NCBI GenBank assembly: GCA_963725255.1
Contig: CAVRXV010000013.1
Coordinates: forward strand, 7,788-71,787
Reading direction: 5' to 3'
Length of the DNA: 64,000 nucleotides
Source of the DNA: JAIEPX01 sp963725255
GTDB taxonomy: Bacteria > Pseudomonadota > Gammaproteobacteria > JAIEPX01
The notes under the pieces are model-generated. The model searched no databases. It had not been told where the DNA came from and saw only the letters and a program-made list of their open reading frames with translations. Below, one piece after another: positions 1 through 9,302 of the stretch. Numbering within the stretch: position 1 is the first letter of the stretch; each line of letters starts with the position of its first letter. The position numbers and the translations under genes were made by a program.

Positions 1-383
1 ATTTGAGTCAGTTTATTTAACAAAAAATGTTGATATTCAATTAAACTTGGAACTACCACTCGCAACATATAATCAGCTGATTGACCAGCAATTAGATAAC
101 ATTGCATTACTTCAGAACAATCATCTATTTTTTTTTCAAAATTGCTCATGGTTTTTGGATCATGATGAGATAAACCCACCAAAATAATAATCGTTAACGT
201 CAAGCCTATTTTTTCTGGATCTAATATCGCAACATATTTATTAATATAGCCCTCCTCTTCCAAATGATTAACTCGTCGTAAACACGGAGAAGGCGATAAT
301 GATACCTGATCAGCCAATTCTTGATTGGTAATCTGGCTATTGGATTGCAAAAGCTCTATAATTCTCTTATCAGTACGATCCAT
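1..383 (-). CDS. Lrp/AsnC-family transcriptional regulator (partial, C-terminus off the left edge)
   Basis: About 127 residues can be read from an ATG at 383 leftward to the edge without a stop. The N-terminus (MDRTDKRIIELLQSNSQIT, then QELADQVSLSPSPCLRRV) is the typical winged-helix domain of Lrp/AsnC regulators. It is followed by an RAM-like effector domain that reads through MSNFEKKIDDCSEVMQCY and GQSADYMLRV. A GAGGAA ribosome site lies at 391-396, 7 bases before the ATG. Members of this family bind DNA and sense amino acids such as leucine. The gene is divergent from the leucine operon across about 400 bp, so local control of leuA is plausible but not shown. The exact ligand cannot be told. 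Confidence 0.9.
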   Translation of the reverse strand, partial: MDRTDKRIIELLQSNSQITNQELADQVSLSPSPCLRRVNHLEEEGYINKYVAILDPEKIGLTLTIIILVGLSHHDPKTMSNFEKKIDDCSEVMQCYLIAGQSADYMLRVVVPSLIEYQHFLLNKLTQ

Positions 384-786
384 GGCATATTTCCTCATAT
401 TTTATACGATATGTAGCAGAATAATTTAATAATTAGCACATCATTGGAATTTATTCAATAGATCAATCGAGAAGTTGCGTAACTAATTACCAATAATACT
501 ATAATTAGATATTTATATTACAGTATTTAATAATATAAGATACTCAGATAAGCCGAAAACTACCTTACTATTCTAATTACATACTCCTCCACTCGTGAAG
601 TATCAGAAATTTAAAATATATAAATAAATCGATATTGAAATTTTTAGTCTGAAATAATCAACATCGAGGCATATAATTCTAAAAAATAAAAAATTCGAAC
701 CACATTCGCAATCATTCGTCTCTGCAAGTTCAGTACAATAAAACTGTTGATTAAATTTATAAATTATAACTTTGGGGAGATGTGTT
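384..786. other. Divergent spacer between the Lrp-like gene and leuA
   Basis: About 400 bases, very AT-rich, with no convincing gene. It must hold the promoters of both flanking genes. I see no terminator-like hairpin or leucine-codon leader peptide that would suggest attenuation of leuA, and no clear -35/-10 pair. The length and AT content would suit binding of the divergent Lrp-type protein (inference). Confidence 0.5.
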
Positions 787-1917
787 ATGTCAAAAGATGT
801 TATCATTTTTGATACAACTTTACGAGATGGTGAACAATCACCTGGCGCTACAATGTCAAAAGAAGAAAAAATATCAATTGCACTAATGCTTGACGGAATG
901 GGAGTGAATGTTATTGAAGCAGGATTTGCTGCTGCTTCTCAGGGAGATGAAGATTGTATCAAGGCTGTATGTGAAGTAGTTGAATCTGCTACTGTATGTA
1001 GTTTAGCACGAGGGATCAAATCTGATATCGATGCTGCCGCACGTGCATTAGCAAAGGCTAAAAAACCACGAATACACACTTTTATTTCAACAAGTGCTAT
1101 CCATATCGAACATCAATTTAGAATGACTTACGATCGCGTTCTGGAAATTATTAATGATACTGTTCGTTATGCTAAAACATTTTGTGATGATGTGGAATGG
1201 TCAGCGATGGATGCGACACGTAGTGATCGTTTTTTCTTGATGCAAGCCGTTAAAACTGCCATTGATGCCGGAGCTACTACAATTAATATCCCCGACACTG
1301 TAGGTTATTCGATGCCAAATGAATATCGTGATTTAATCACAAATTTGTGTAAAGCATTTCCTAGTGTACAGTTTTCCGTACATTGTCATAACGATTTGGG
1401 GTTGGCAACTGCTAATTCTTTGGCTGGTGTGTTGGCCGGAGCACAACAAATAGAATGCACAATTAATGGTATCGGTGAACGTGCAGGCAATGCTGCATTG
1501 GAAGAAGTCGTCATGGCAATTAAGACAAGAAGCGATATTTATAATTGTCATACGACTATCGACACTAAAAAAATTGGGCCCATTTCTCAATACGTTTCTG
1601 ATATTACTGGATTCACAGTACAGAAGAATAAGGCTATTGTAGGGGAAAATGCTTTTGCACACGAATCGGGTATTCACCAAGATGGAATGTTAAAAAACCG
1701 CCATACCTATGAAATTATCACACCTCAATCAGTTGGTTTCAGCCAAACTGAAATTGTATTAGGAAAACATTCTGGTCGCGCTGCGTTAAAAAATAAAACA
1801 ATCGAATGGGGTTTTGACCTGGACGAACCTGCTATACAAGTATTATTTTCAAAATTTAAAGCTCTTTGCGATAAACAAAAAATAGTTAATAAACAAGACA
1901 TAATATCATTAATTTAA
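787..1917 (+). CDS. leuA: 2-isopropylmalate synthase, catalytic part only
   Basis: Catalyses the first committed step of leucine synthesis, condensing acetyl-CoA with 2-oxoisovalerate. The start at 787 is chosen because GGGGAGA (774-780) sits just upstream; a TTG at 772 would overlap this ribosome site. The N-terminal FDTTLRDGEQSPGATM and the metal site HCHNDLGLA are those of the DRE-TIM metallolyase family, and GENAFAHESGIHQDGML is the conserved second motif. The protein has 376 residues where LeuA usually has 500-520. The end falls after the linker subdomain (FKALCDKQKIVNKQDI), so the whole C-terminal leucine-binding regulatory domain is absent. ilvE begins 13 bases later, leaving no remnant of that domain. 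The operon places it firmly in leucine synthesis, although homocitrate synthase-like relatives also lack the domain. Confidence 0.92.
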   Translation: MSKDVIIFDTTLRDGEQSPGATMSKEEKISIALMLDGMGVNVIEAGFAAASQGDEDCIKAVCEVVESATVCSLARGIKSDIDAAARALAKAKKPRIHTFISTSAIHIEHQFRMTYDRVLEIINDTVRYAKTFCDDVEWSAMDATRSDRFFLMQAVKTAIDAGATTINIPDTVGYSMPNEYRDLITNLCKAFPSVQFSVHCHNDLGLATANSLAGVLAGAQQIECTINGIGERAGNAALEEVVMAIKTRSDIYNCHTTIDTKKIGPISQYVSDITGFTVQKNKAIVGENAFAHESGIHQDGMLKNRHTYEIITPQSVGFSQTEIVLGKHSGRAALKNKTIEWGFDLDEPAIQVLFSKFKALCDKQKIVNKQDIISLI

Positions 1918-1930
1918 AAGGTATATGATC

Positions 1931-2806
1931 ATGAACAAAACATTAGATGAACGTTGCGGTGCAATATGGTTGGATGGTGAAATAATTGATTCGCAAGATG
2001 CACGAATTCACATCTTGAGCCACACATTACACTATGGTAGTGGAGTGTTTGAAGGTGAACGAGCTTATAATGGTCAGATATTCAAAAAAACTGAACATCA
2101 TCAGCGATTGCACGATTCTGCTTCCATGTTAGGATTTAATATTCCTTATTCTGTTAAGGAATTAGATCATGCAGCAGATCAAGTATTAATTCGAAATCAA
2201 TTTAAAAACGCTTATGTAAGACCCATTGCCTGGCATGGTGCTGAATCGCTGAGTGTAGCTTCCTATAATAATACTGTGCATGTCGCTATTGCAGCATGGG
2301 AGTGGCAAAGTTATTTTACTCCTGGTGTTACCGGACTGAAATTAACGTGGTCAGATTGGATTCGCCCTGCTCCCGATATGTCACCCGTATTCGCAAAAGC
2401 CAATGGCCAATATATCACAGGTACGATGAGTAAAAATAAAGCGGAGAAACAGGGGTATCATGATGCATTGATGTTGGACTACCGCGGCTATGTGGCTGAA
2501 TGTACTGGAGCTAATATTTTCATGGTGAAAAATAACATTCTGTATACCCCTACTCCTGATTGCTTTTTAAATGGCATTACCCGTCAAACAATCATAGAAC
2601 TTGCGAAATCATTCAATATAACTGTAATAGAGAAATATATCTTACCCAATGACTTAATGGAAGCGGATGAAATATTTCTGACAGGAACTGCTGTAGAAGT
2701 ACAACCCGTGATAAAAATTGATCGAACGCATTTTAACACGGGTCCAATCACTATAAAACTGCAGCATGCTTATTCTCAGTTAGTGAATGGAGAACACAAT
2801 GGCTAA
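1931..2806 (+). CDS. ilvE: Branched-chain amino acid aminotransferase
   Basis: Class IV PLP aminotransferase that makes leucine, valine and isoleucine from their 2-oxo acids with glutamate as donor. The protein has about 291 residues, near the usual 300. Visible marks are HTLHYGSGVFEGERAY, the PLP lysine region FAKANGQYITG, and the C-terminal EIFLTGTAVEVQPV. The ATG at 1931 is preferred over 1925 because AGG at 1919-1921 gives better spacing. It follows leuA directly and its last 8 bases overlap the start of leuC, which suggests translational coupling. Placing ilvE inside the leu operon lets one transcript cover the last step of the pathway too. Confidence 0.95.
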   Translation: MNKTLDERCGAIWLDGEIIDSQDARIHILSHTLHYGSGVFEGERAYNGQIFKKTEHHQRLHDSASMLGFNIPYSVKELDHAADQVLIRNQFKNAYVRPIAWHGAESLSVASYNNTVHVAIAAWEWQSYFTPGVTGLKLTWSDWIRPAPDMSPVFAKANGQYITGTMSKNKAEKQGYHDALMLDYRGYVAECTGANIFMVKNNILYTPTPDCFLNGITRQTIIELAKSFNITVIEKYILPNDLMEADEIFLTGTAVEVQPVIKIDRTHFNTGPITIKLQHAYSQLVNGEHNG

Positions 2807-4220
2807 AACACTTTACGATAAAGTATTTGATCAACATGTCATCAAACGTTTTGATGATGGTACAGTTTTACTCTATATTGATAAACAAATGATACATGAA
2901 GTCACAAGTCCTCAAGCATTTGAAGGCTTAAAAATTTCAAATCGTACATTGCATAATCCAAAAAGTATATTAGCAACAGCTGATCATAATGTTCCTACAA
3001 TCAATCAGGAGAAAGGAATTAGCGACCCTGAATCAAGAATTCAAGTCGCAGCACTTGAAGAAAATTGTAAAAAATATTCTTTGCGATACTTTGGTTTAGG
3101 AGATCAACGTCAAGGTATCGTTCATATCATCGGTCCAGAACAAGGTTTTACAATTCCGGGAATAACGTTAGTTTGTGGGGATAGTCACACATCAACACAC
3201 GGTGCATTTGGAGCGCTTGCCTTTGGAATCGGAACGAGTGAAATTGAACAAGTTTTAGCTACTCAAACATTAATGACTAGAAAATCCAAAAATATGCGCA
3301 TTTGGATTGAGGGCTCTTTTGCAAACGGAATATCGGCTAAAGATTTAATTTTATATATAATAGCAAGAATCGGAATTGCAGGTGGAACAGGTCATGTTAT
3401 TGAATATGCTGGCCCCACAATTACTGCATTGTCAATGGAAGGACGCATGACATTATGCAATATGAGTATAGAAGCCGGAGCTCGCGCAGGTATGATTGCT
3501 CCAGACCAAATGACTTTTGATTATCTACAAAGCCGACCAATGTCACCTAAAGGAAAATATTGGAATCAAGCAATCGAATACTGGCAGAATTTATACTCTG
3601 ATAATAATGCACATTTTGATTATGAAATTAAACTGCAGGCTGAAAATATTGAACCGCATATTACATGGGGTACTAATCCAGAAATGGGTGGCGCCATCAC
3701 CGATTGTGTACCTGATCCAAAGATGATTTGTGATGATGCTGGAAATCCGGATCTTGTAAAACAAACTTCAACTCAACGTGCGCTAGACTATATGGGATTA
3801 AAACCCGGCACACCACTTCAAGGACTGAAAATTGATCAAGTATTTATCGGATCTTGTACTAATGCCCGCATAGAAGATTTACGCGCAGCGGCACAAATTA
3901 TTAAAGGTCGCCGCGTATCTAATACTGTGAAACGAGCTATGGTTGTTCCTGGATCGGGTCTGGTAAAAGCAGCTGCAGAACAAGAAGGCTTAGACCGCAT
4001 TTTTAGTGAAGCTGGATTTGAATGGCGCCAACCTGGATGCTCAATGTGTTTAGCGATGAATGCCGATCGCTTAAATCCTGAAGAGCGTTGTGCAGCAACT
4101 TCTAATCGTAATTTTGAAGGTCGACAAGGTCGGGGTGGTCGCACACATTTAATGAGCCCAGCAATGGCAGCTTGTGCAGCCATTACTGGTTATACAACTG
4201 ACGTACGCGAATTTATTTAA
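2799..4220 (+). CDS. leuC: 3-isopropylmalate dehydratase large subunit
   Basis: With LeuD forms isopropylmalate isomerase, an aconitase-type 4Fe-4S enzyme that converts 2- to 3-isopropylmalate. The start at 2799 is chosen because GGAG at 2789-2792 precedes it; an upstream in-frame ATG at 2787 overlaps that site. The length of 473 residues matches the family (about 466). Cluster ligands are visible in VCGDSHTSTHGAFG, IGSCTNARIEDLR and PGCSMCLAMN. The start lies inside the end of ilvE and leuD follows after 12 bases. Confidence 0.97.
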   Translation: MAKTLYDKVFDQHVIKRFDDGTVLLYIDKQMIHEVTSPQAFEGLKISNRTLHNPKSILATADHNVPTINQEKGISDPESRIQVAALEENCKKYSLRYFGLGDQRQGIVHIIGPEQGFTIPGITLVCGDSHTSTHGAFGALAFGIGTSEIEQVLATQTLMTRKSKNMRIWIEGSFANGISAKDLILYIIARIGIAGGTGHVIEYAGPTITALSMEGRMTLCNMSIEAGARAGMIAPDQMTFDYLQSRPMSPKGKYWNQAIEYWQNLYSDNNAHFDYEIKLQAENIEPHITWGTNPEMGGAITDCVPDPKMICDDAGNPDLVKQTSTQRALDYMGLKPGTPLQGLKIDQVFIGSCTNARIEDLRAAAQIIKGRRVSNTVKRAMVVPGSGLVKAAAEQEGLDRIFSEAGFEWRQPGCSMCLAMNADRLNPEERCAATSNRNFEGRQGRGGRTHLMSPAMAACAAITGYTTDVREFI

Positions 4221-4232
4221 GAGAGAATATTG

Positions 4233-4832
4233 ATGAGACCTTTTGAAAAGATTACCAGTCACCCGGCCTATATTCCGATCGCTAATATCGACACCGACAT
4301 GTTGATTCCTAAACAATATTTAAAAACAATTAAACGCACAGGACTAGGACAATATCTTTTTGCAGAATTACGCTATGATTTAAATGGTAATATCATCCGT
4401 GATTTTATTTTAAATAGACAACCCGACACAAAGATTTTGATAGCCGGAGAAAATTTCGGCTGTGGATCAAGTCGAGAACATGCACCTTGGGCACTACTTG
4501 ATTTCGGTATCAGCGTTATTATTGCACCAAGCTATGCGGATATATTCTATAATAACTGCTTTAAAAATGGTATTTTACCTATAATATTAGAGCAACGTGT
4601 TATTGATAGCATTCTAGATCAAGATGATGAAGTTAGAATTGATTTACCTAATCAAACCATTAAATGTGGCTCAGTTATAATTACATTTAAGATCGATTCA
4701 AATCGAAAAGAAATTTTAATCAAAGGCTTAGATGATATCGAGAAAATAATGCATTTCAAAAAAGAAATTTCTCAATTTGAACAACGACATTTTACAGCCT
4801 TTCCATGGTTGGAATCTGGTGATTGTGAGTGA
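4233..4832 (+). CDS. leuD: 3-isopropylmalate dehydratase small subunit
   Basis: Swivelling-domain partner of LeuC. The protein has 199 residues, full length for the family. Characteristic motifs are IANIDTDMLIPKQYLKTI near the start and GENFGCGSSREHAPWAL in the middle, which shape the substrate site. The ATG at 4233 follows a GAGAG ribosome site at 4221-4225; the TTG at 4230 is less likely. It is the fourth gene of the operon and leuB begins 46 bases downstream. Confidence 0.97.
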   Translation: MRPFEKITSHPAYIPIANIDTDMLIPKQYLKTIKRTGLGQYLFAELRYDLNGNIIRDFILNRQPDTKILIAGENFGCGSSREHAPWALLDFGISVIIAPSYADIFYNNCFKNGILPIILEQRVIDSILDQDDEVRIDLPNQTIKCGSVIITFKIDSNRKEILIKGLDDIEKIMHFKKEISQFEQRHFTAFPWLESGDCE

Positions 4833-4878
4833 TACGGCGATGATATGACCAATTTATTCGAAGTTAGGAGATTAAATA

Positions 4879-5925
4879 ATGCAACATATTCTATTACTTG
4901 CTGGGGATGGTATCGGTCCAGAAATTATGGAACAAGGCAAAAAAATTCTAAGCCTTTTTAAGGATATAATCACTTATGAAGAAGCAACGATTGGTGGTGC
5001 AGCCATTGATAAACTTGGTACACCCTATCCAAATAGCACTGCAGAAATAGCTAAAAATACCACTGCAGTATTGCTCGGTGCTGTTGGTGGACCAAAATGG
5101 GAATCATTACCTTTAGCTGAACGTCCTGAAGGTGGTTTGCTGGCAATTCGAAAAGACCTTTCTTTATTCGCAAATTTAAGACCGCTAGAAATATGGCCAT
5201 CACTTATGGATTTCTCACCTTTAAAAAAAGAATTATTAACTGATGTCGATTTTATTATTGTGCGCGAACTCACTGGGGATCTTTATTTTGGAGAGCCACG
5301 AGGCATTGAAAACACGCATGCCTGGAATACAATGACCTACACTATAGACGAAATAACTCGAGTTGCACACTCTGCCTTTCAAATTGCACTCACTCGACGA
5401 AAAAAAGTGTGCTCCATCGATAAAGCAAATGTCCTTGAGACGATGGTCTTATGGCGAAAAACAGTCGAAGAGGTACACAAATTTTATCCTGAAGTGCAAT
5501 TAAATCACCTGTATGTAGACAATGCAGCCATGCAAATTATTCGTCGCCCTGCTGAATTCGACGTACTATTAATGCCTAACATGTTTGGTGATATATTGTC
5601 TGATGAAGCCGCCGTATTATCAGGCTCACTCGGATTACTTCCATCAGCATCTTTAGGAAAGAAACACGCCCTCTACGAACCTATCCATGGCAGCGCACCC
5701 GATATTGCCAATCGCAACATCGCAAACCCAATTGGTTTAATTTTAAGTATAGCCATGATGTTCGAATACTCATGCAAAAGACCCGAGATTGCATCAAAAA
5801 TAAAACAAGCTGTTGCGAATACACTGATGGAAGGGTATCGGACAAACGATATTTACTCACCCGGCACAACGTTAGTTTCAACTGACGAAATGGGAGATCT
5901 TTTGGCGTCGCGTCTTGAGTTGTGA
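4879..5925 (+). CDS. leuB: 3-isopropylmalate dehydrogenase
   Basis: NAD-dependent oxidative decarboxylase that makes the leucine precursor 2-oxoisocaproate. The protein has 348 residues against about 360 usually. LAGDGIGPEIMEQG at the N-terminus, VRELTGDLYFGEPRG, DKANVLETMVLWRK and HGSAPDIANRNIANP are standard family motifs. AGGAG lies 9 bases before the ATG. The last six codons and the stop (ASRLEL then TGA) are encoded by a copy of a dispersed repeat that also ends hemB, so the native C-terminus may have been replaced. Confidence 0.96.
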   Translation: MQHILLLAGDGIGPEIMEQGKKILSLFKDIITYEEATIGGAAIDKLGTPYPNSTAEIAKNTTAVLLGAVGGPKWESLPLAERPEGGLLAIRKDLSLFANLRPLEIWPSLMDFSPLKKELLTDVDFIIVRELTGDLYFGEPRGIENTHAWNTMTYTIDEITRVAHSAFQIALTRRKKVCSIDKANVLETMVLWRKTVEEVHKFYPEVQLNHLYVDNAAMQIIRRPAEFDVLLMPNMFGDILSDEAAVLSGSLGLLPSASLGKKHALYEPIHGSAPDIANRNIANPIGLILSIAMMFEYSCKRPEIASKIKQAVANTLMEGYRTNDIYSPGTTLVSTDEMGDLLASRLEL

Positions 5926-5940
5926 GGGGTTTTTGAAAAA
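5904..5940 (+). repeat. 3'-end repeat, copy 1 (inside and after leuB)
   Basis: Begins GGCGTCGCGTCTTGAGTTGT and continues into a G/T run ending TTTTTGAAAA. The same element is found at 7199-7240 (minus) and 38701-38742 (plus), with a palindromic version at 6314-6365. It supplies the last codons and the stop of leuB. Confidence 0.8.
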
Positions 5941-5945
5941 CGGGG

Positions 5946-6212
5946 TCATATCAAAACAAAAGCGACATCTGTTAGGTATTTTTTACCATCTCGAGCCTCT
6001 AATTTCAGTTGGTGACAATTTGTCACCGACTCATTTCCTTCCTTTAGTAATCGCTCCTTGAGTTTATTCCAATACTTTCTTGCGGTTTGATAATCTGCTT
6101 GCGTAGTCAAAACTTTGACAATATCAATAACGGAAAAAAGCCAACTTTCAGTTTCTTCGTCATATATGCGTCGAATTTGATGTTCTTCGAACATGGATAA
6201 ATCATTATGCAT
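5946..6212 (-). pseudogene. Bro-N domain protein fragment
   Basis: An 88-residue ORF from an ATG at 6212 with a strong GGAGG site upstream (within 6219-6231). The text SWLFSVIDIVKVLT, then ARKYWNKLKERLLKEGNE and KKYLTDVA match the N-terminal Bro-N domain found in phage antirepressor-like and DinD-like proteins. Such proteins normally continue well beyond LTDVA with a longer C-terminal part. Here the frame ends after FVLI next to the leuB 3' repeat, so the gene looks truncated, probably during rearrangement at that repeat. A function for the remaining half is unlikely but a small stand-alone Bro-N protein cannot be excluded. Confidence 0.7.
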
Positions 6213-6313
6213 GATAGGGCCTCCTAATTACGTACCTAATATGCCCTATTATGGAGCTCAAAACGAGAACATTCAAGCAAATAATTACTCAGCCAATCCG
6301 GCAGTGAAATTAT

Positions 6314-6365
6314 CGCATCTTGAGTTGTGATAGGTTTTCAAAAACCTATCATAACGCAAGATGCG
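6314..6365. repeat. 3'-end repeat, palindromic copy
   Basis: Two 25-base arms (6314-6338 and 6341-6365) related to CGCATCTTGAGTTGTGATAG, facing each other with three mismatches and a 2-base centre. It is two copies of the leuB/hemB/sucD 3' element joined tail to tail. It lies just downstream of the SDR gene on the minus strand and could fold as a hairpin in RNA. Confidence 0.85.
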
Positions 6366-6412
6366 ACGCTAATATCTAATATTCTAAACATCAATAAATA
6401 CGTAATCTTTTA

Positions 6413-7135
6413 TTATTTGAATATAACATCATAAAGCCATTGTGGTGCTAACTTTGCGAACCACGCATAAAATCGCCATCTTGATGTTACGTATGCTTGA
6501 GAATGTTTTTTGTTAATCGCAGAAAAAATCTGTAATGCAGCTTCTTTTGTGGAAGCCATCCAAAACGTCTTTTCTCCATTTGCCATTTCTGTGTCAACCC
6601 AGCCAGGTTGAATATCTGTTATGTTAATGCGCTTTTTCTCTTGATTCATTCTATAGCGAATACCTTCAAGAAAATTTGAAACAAAAGCTTTCGAAGCACT
6701 GTAAGCTGGAGTATAACTTTCTCCTCGCAAAGCACTTACAGATGAAATGCCAACAAGATGCCCACTACCTTTTTTGAGAAAATATGTTAAAGCAACGTGT
6801 GCCATCGCAGAAAATCCTAATACGTTGACTTTAATTGTTTCTTCATCTTTATACCAACTAATTTCTGGGTTATGGTAGAAAACGCCGGAATTTATAATAA
6901 TAAGATCGACGCTTCCCATTTCTTGAATAAGCGATTGAACCTCAGTAATTGCGAATGATGTATTTGTAATATCAACTTGTTTTACATACGTTTTTGATGT
7001 CAATTTTTTTTGTAACTCATGAAGTAATTCAATTCTGCGCGCGACTAAACCAACCTCATAACCCTTTTCTGAAAATAATGTCGCAAGCGCTTGTCCGATA
7101 CCAGATGATGCTCCAATGATGATAGCTTTTGCCAT
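6413..7135 (-). CDS. Short-chain dehydrogenase/reductase (SDR family)
   Basis: A 240-residue classical SDR. The NAD(P)-binding motif GASSGIGQA lies near residue 8, the NSG motif (for NNAG) near residue 85, and the catalytic Ser and Tyr-x-x-x-Lys in SSVSALRG and YSASK. The C-terminal stretch (RWRFYAWFAKLAPQWLYDVIF) is hydrophobic and may touch the membrane. The ATG at 7135 fits MAKAIIIGAS; a TTG at 7150 would add five residues. The substrate cannot be deduced. It stands alone between copies of the 3'-end repeat, separate from the TCA genes in function. Confidence 0.88.
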   Translation of the reverse strand: MAKAIIIGASSGIGQALATLFSEKGYEVGLVARRIELLHELQKKLTSKTYVKQVDITNTSFAITEVQSLIQEMGSVDLIIINSGVFYHNPEISWYKDEETIKVNVLGFSAMAHVALTYFLKKGSGHLVGISSVSALRGESYTPAYSASKAFVSNFLEGIRYRMNQEKKRINITDIQPGWVDTEMANGEKTFWMASTKEAALQIFSAINKKHSQAYVTSRWRFYAWFAKLAPQWLYDVIFK

Positions 7136-7198
7136 TGACTGATTATCCAAATATGCTAAATCAAGAATAATACTCTATGGTTTTTCACACAAATAGAG

Positions 7199-7240
7199 CA
7201 CTGATTTTCAAAAACCTATCACAACTCAAGACGCGACGCC
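7199..7240 (-). repeat. 3'-end repeat, copy downstream of sucD
   Basis: Read on the minus strand it begins GGCGTCGCGTCTTGAGTTGT and ends AAAATCAGTG, nearly identical to the copy at hemB. It starts 5 bases after the sucD stop and is oriented with that gene. Confidence 0.85.
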
Positions 7241-7245
7241 GAAAC

Positions 7246-8115
7246 TTACCAGCCGGTCACTTCAGCGAGTCGCTTGCCCATATCAGCAGGAGATTTAACG
7301 ATCGCGACACCGGCGGCTTCGAGGGCGGCGAATTTTTCAGCGGCCGTACCTTTACCTCCGGCAATAATTGCACCAGCATGGCCCATGCGTTTGCCTGCAG
7401 GAGCCGTCACACCGGCAATATAAGAGACCACAGGTTTTGAAACGTAGGATTTAATAAATTCAGCGGCTTCTTCTTCAGCAGTACCACCAATTTCACCGAC
7501 CATAATGATTGCTTCGGTTTGTGGATCGGATTCAAATACGGCGAGCACATCGATAAAGTTCGTACCAGGAATAGGATCACCACCAATTCCAACACAAGTA
7601 CTTTGACCAAATCCTAAATCGGTTGTTTGTTTAACGGCTTCATAAGTCAACGTTCCTGAACGAGAAACAATACCGACTTTTCCTGGTAAATGAATACTAC
7701 CTGGCATAATGCCAATTTTACATTCGCCGGGCGTAATAACACCGGGACAATTGGGGCCAATTAAGCGAACATCGTATTGATCAACGCACGCTTTACTAGC
7801 AACATATCTAAAACAGGAATTCCTTCGGTAATGCACACGATAAATTTAATTCCTGCTTCAACAGCTTCAATAATTGAATCTTTGCAAAAAGGTGCTGGAA
7901 CATAAATCACACTAGCATCAGCGCCGGTTTTTTCCACCGCATCACGCACCGTATCAAATACCGGTAAATTAAATGTTCTGGCCACCTTTACCCGGCGTAA
8001 CACCACCAACCATTTTTGTGCCATAAGCAATCGCTTGTTCAGAATGAAAAGTCCCTTGTTTTCCGGTAAAACCTTGGCAAATAACTTTTGTATTTTTGTT
8101 AATAAATATACTCAT
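7246..8115 (-). pseudogene. sucD: Succinyl-CoA synthetase alpha subunit, frameshifted as given
   Basis: Joining frames gives a nearly complete, highly conserved SucD: MSIFINKNTKVICQGFTG, GTKMVGGVTPGKGG, then the phosphohistidine region GEIGGTAEEEAAEF and MGHAGAIIAGGKGTAAEK. The ATG at 8115 overlaps the sucC stop (ATGA). At least two single-base changes break the frame: one extra base near 7976 (after GKGG) and one missing base near 7793 (between LDMLLVK and the ACVDQYDVRLIG segment). Outside these points the protein reads as an excellent family member, so either the breaks are recent or they are consensus errors. It would pair with SucC to make succinate, CoA and nucleoside triphosphate. Confidence 0.88.
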
Positions 8116-9293
8116 GCGTTTTTCCCACCTTTCACTAGTGCAACAATTTCTTGAGCGGCATCAGTAAAACTCGTTGCCGGAATAATATTTAAACCACTTT
8201 CTTCTAATTTTTTAGCACCTAATTCAGCATTATTGCCTTCTAAACGAACAACAACGGGTACATCTAATGCCAACTTCTGCAACAGCACCAATAATGCCGT
8301 CTGCGATTAAATCACAACGAACAATTCCACCAAAAATATTCACTAAAACGCCTTTGACTTTATTATCCGAAAAAATAATTTTAAATGCTTCGGTGACACG
8401 TTCTTTAGTCGCACCGCCACCAACATCCAAGAAGTTCGCTGGATTGCCGCCGTGATAATTTAATTAAATCCATCGTGGCCATCGCTAATCCTGCACCATT
8501 AACCATGCAACCAATATCGCCATCTAATGCAATATAATTTAATTCCCATTGTGCAGCACGATTTTCGCGTTCATCTTCTTGCGAAGTATCACGCATTTCG
8601 TCGAATTTCTGCCTGACGATACAGCGCATTGTCATCCACATTAATTTTACCATCTAAACAAACTAAATTACCTTGCTTTGGTCACTATTAATGGATTGAT
8701 TTCTAATAAGACTAAATCATGATCAATCAACAAACGATATAAACCCGTTAAAATTACGCCTAATTGTTTCATTTGTTCAGGATTTAAACCTAATTTAAAT
8801 CCAAATTCACGTGCTTGATAAGGCAAGATTCCCAACAATGGATCAACAGTAATTGTAAGAATTTTTTCTGGCGTATCATCCGCAACTTTTTCAATTTCCA
8901 CGCCGCCTTCAGTTGATAGCCATAAAGACAACGCGTTGGCGTGCACGATCAATCACCGCGCCTAAATAAAGTTCGCGATCAATATTACTTAATTCTTCAA
9001 TTAAAACTTGATTAACAGGCTGACCGTGTGCATCGGTTTGATAGGTAACCAAGACGAGTACCAATTAACTCTTTAACGGCATCAATTAATTCTGTTTTTC
9101 CTTTGACTAAACGCACACCGCCTGCTTTTCCTCGCCCACCGGCATGCACTTGCGCTTTAACCACCCAGCGTTCACCGCCGAGTGTTTCCGCGGCACTCAC
9201 TGCTTCTTCAACATTCCATACGACATGACCATGGGGAACAGGTAAACCATATTTTGCAAATAATTATTTGGCTTGATATTCATGTAAATTCAT
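8112..9293 (-). pseudogene. sucC: Succinyl-CoA synthetase beta subunit, nonsense codon and frameshifts
   Basis: Starts MNLHEYQAK at 9293. Codon 10 is TAA (9264-9266) where family members have CAA (Gln). Six apparent single-base insertions follow, near 9049, 8930, 8677, 8606, 8456 and 8270. Between them the ATP-grasp protein is well conserved: WVVKAQVHAGGRGKAGGV, STEGGVEIEKVADDTPEK, AQWELNYIALDGDIGCMVNG, ATKERVTEAFKII and NIFGGIVRCDLIADGIIGA. The stop at 8112-8114 overlaps the sucD start. It would be inactive as written unless the sequence is wrong. Confidence 0.88.
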
Positions 9294-9302
9294 TGTCGCC
9301 TC

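Noticed and set aside
603..806. 67-residue minus-strand ORF upstream of leuA
   Set aside because: Overlaps the leuA ribosome site and start, is Ile/Tyr/Phe-rich as expected from random AT-rich DNA, and has no ribosome site.
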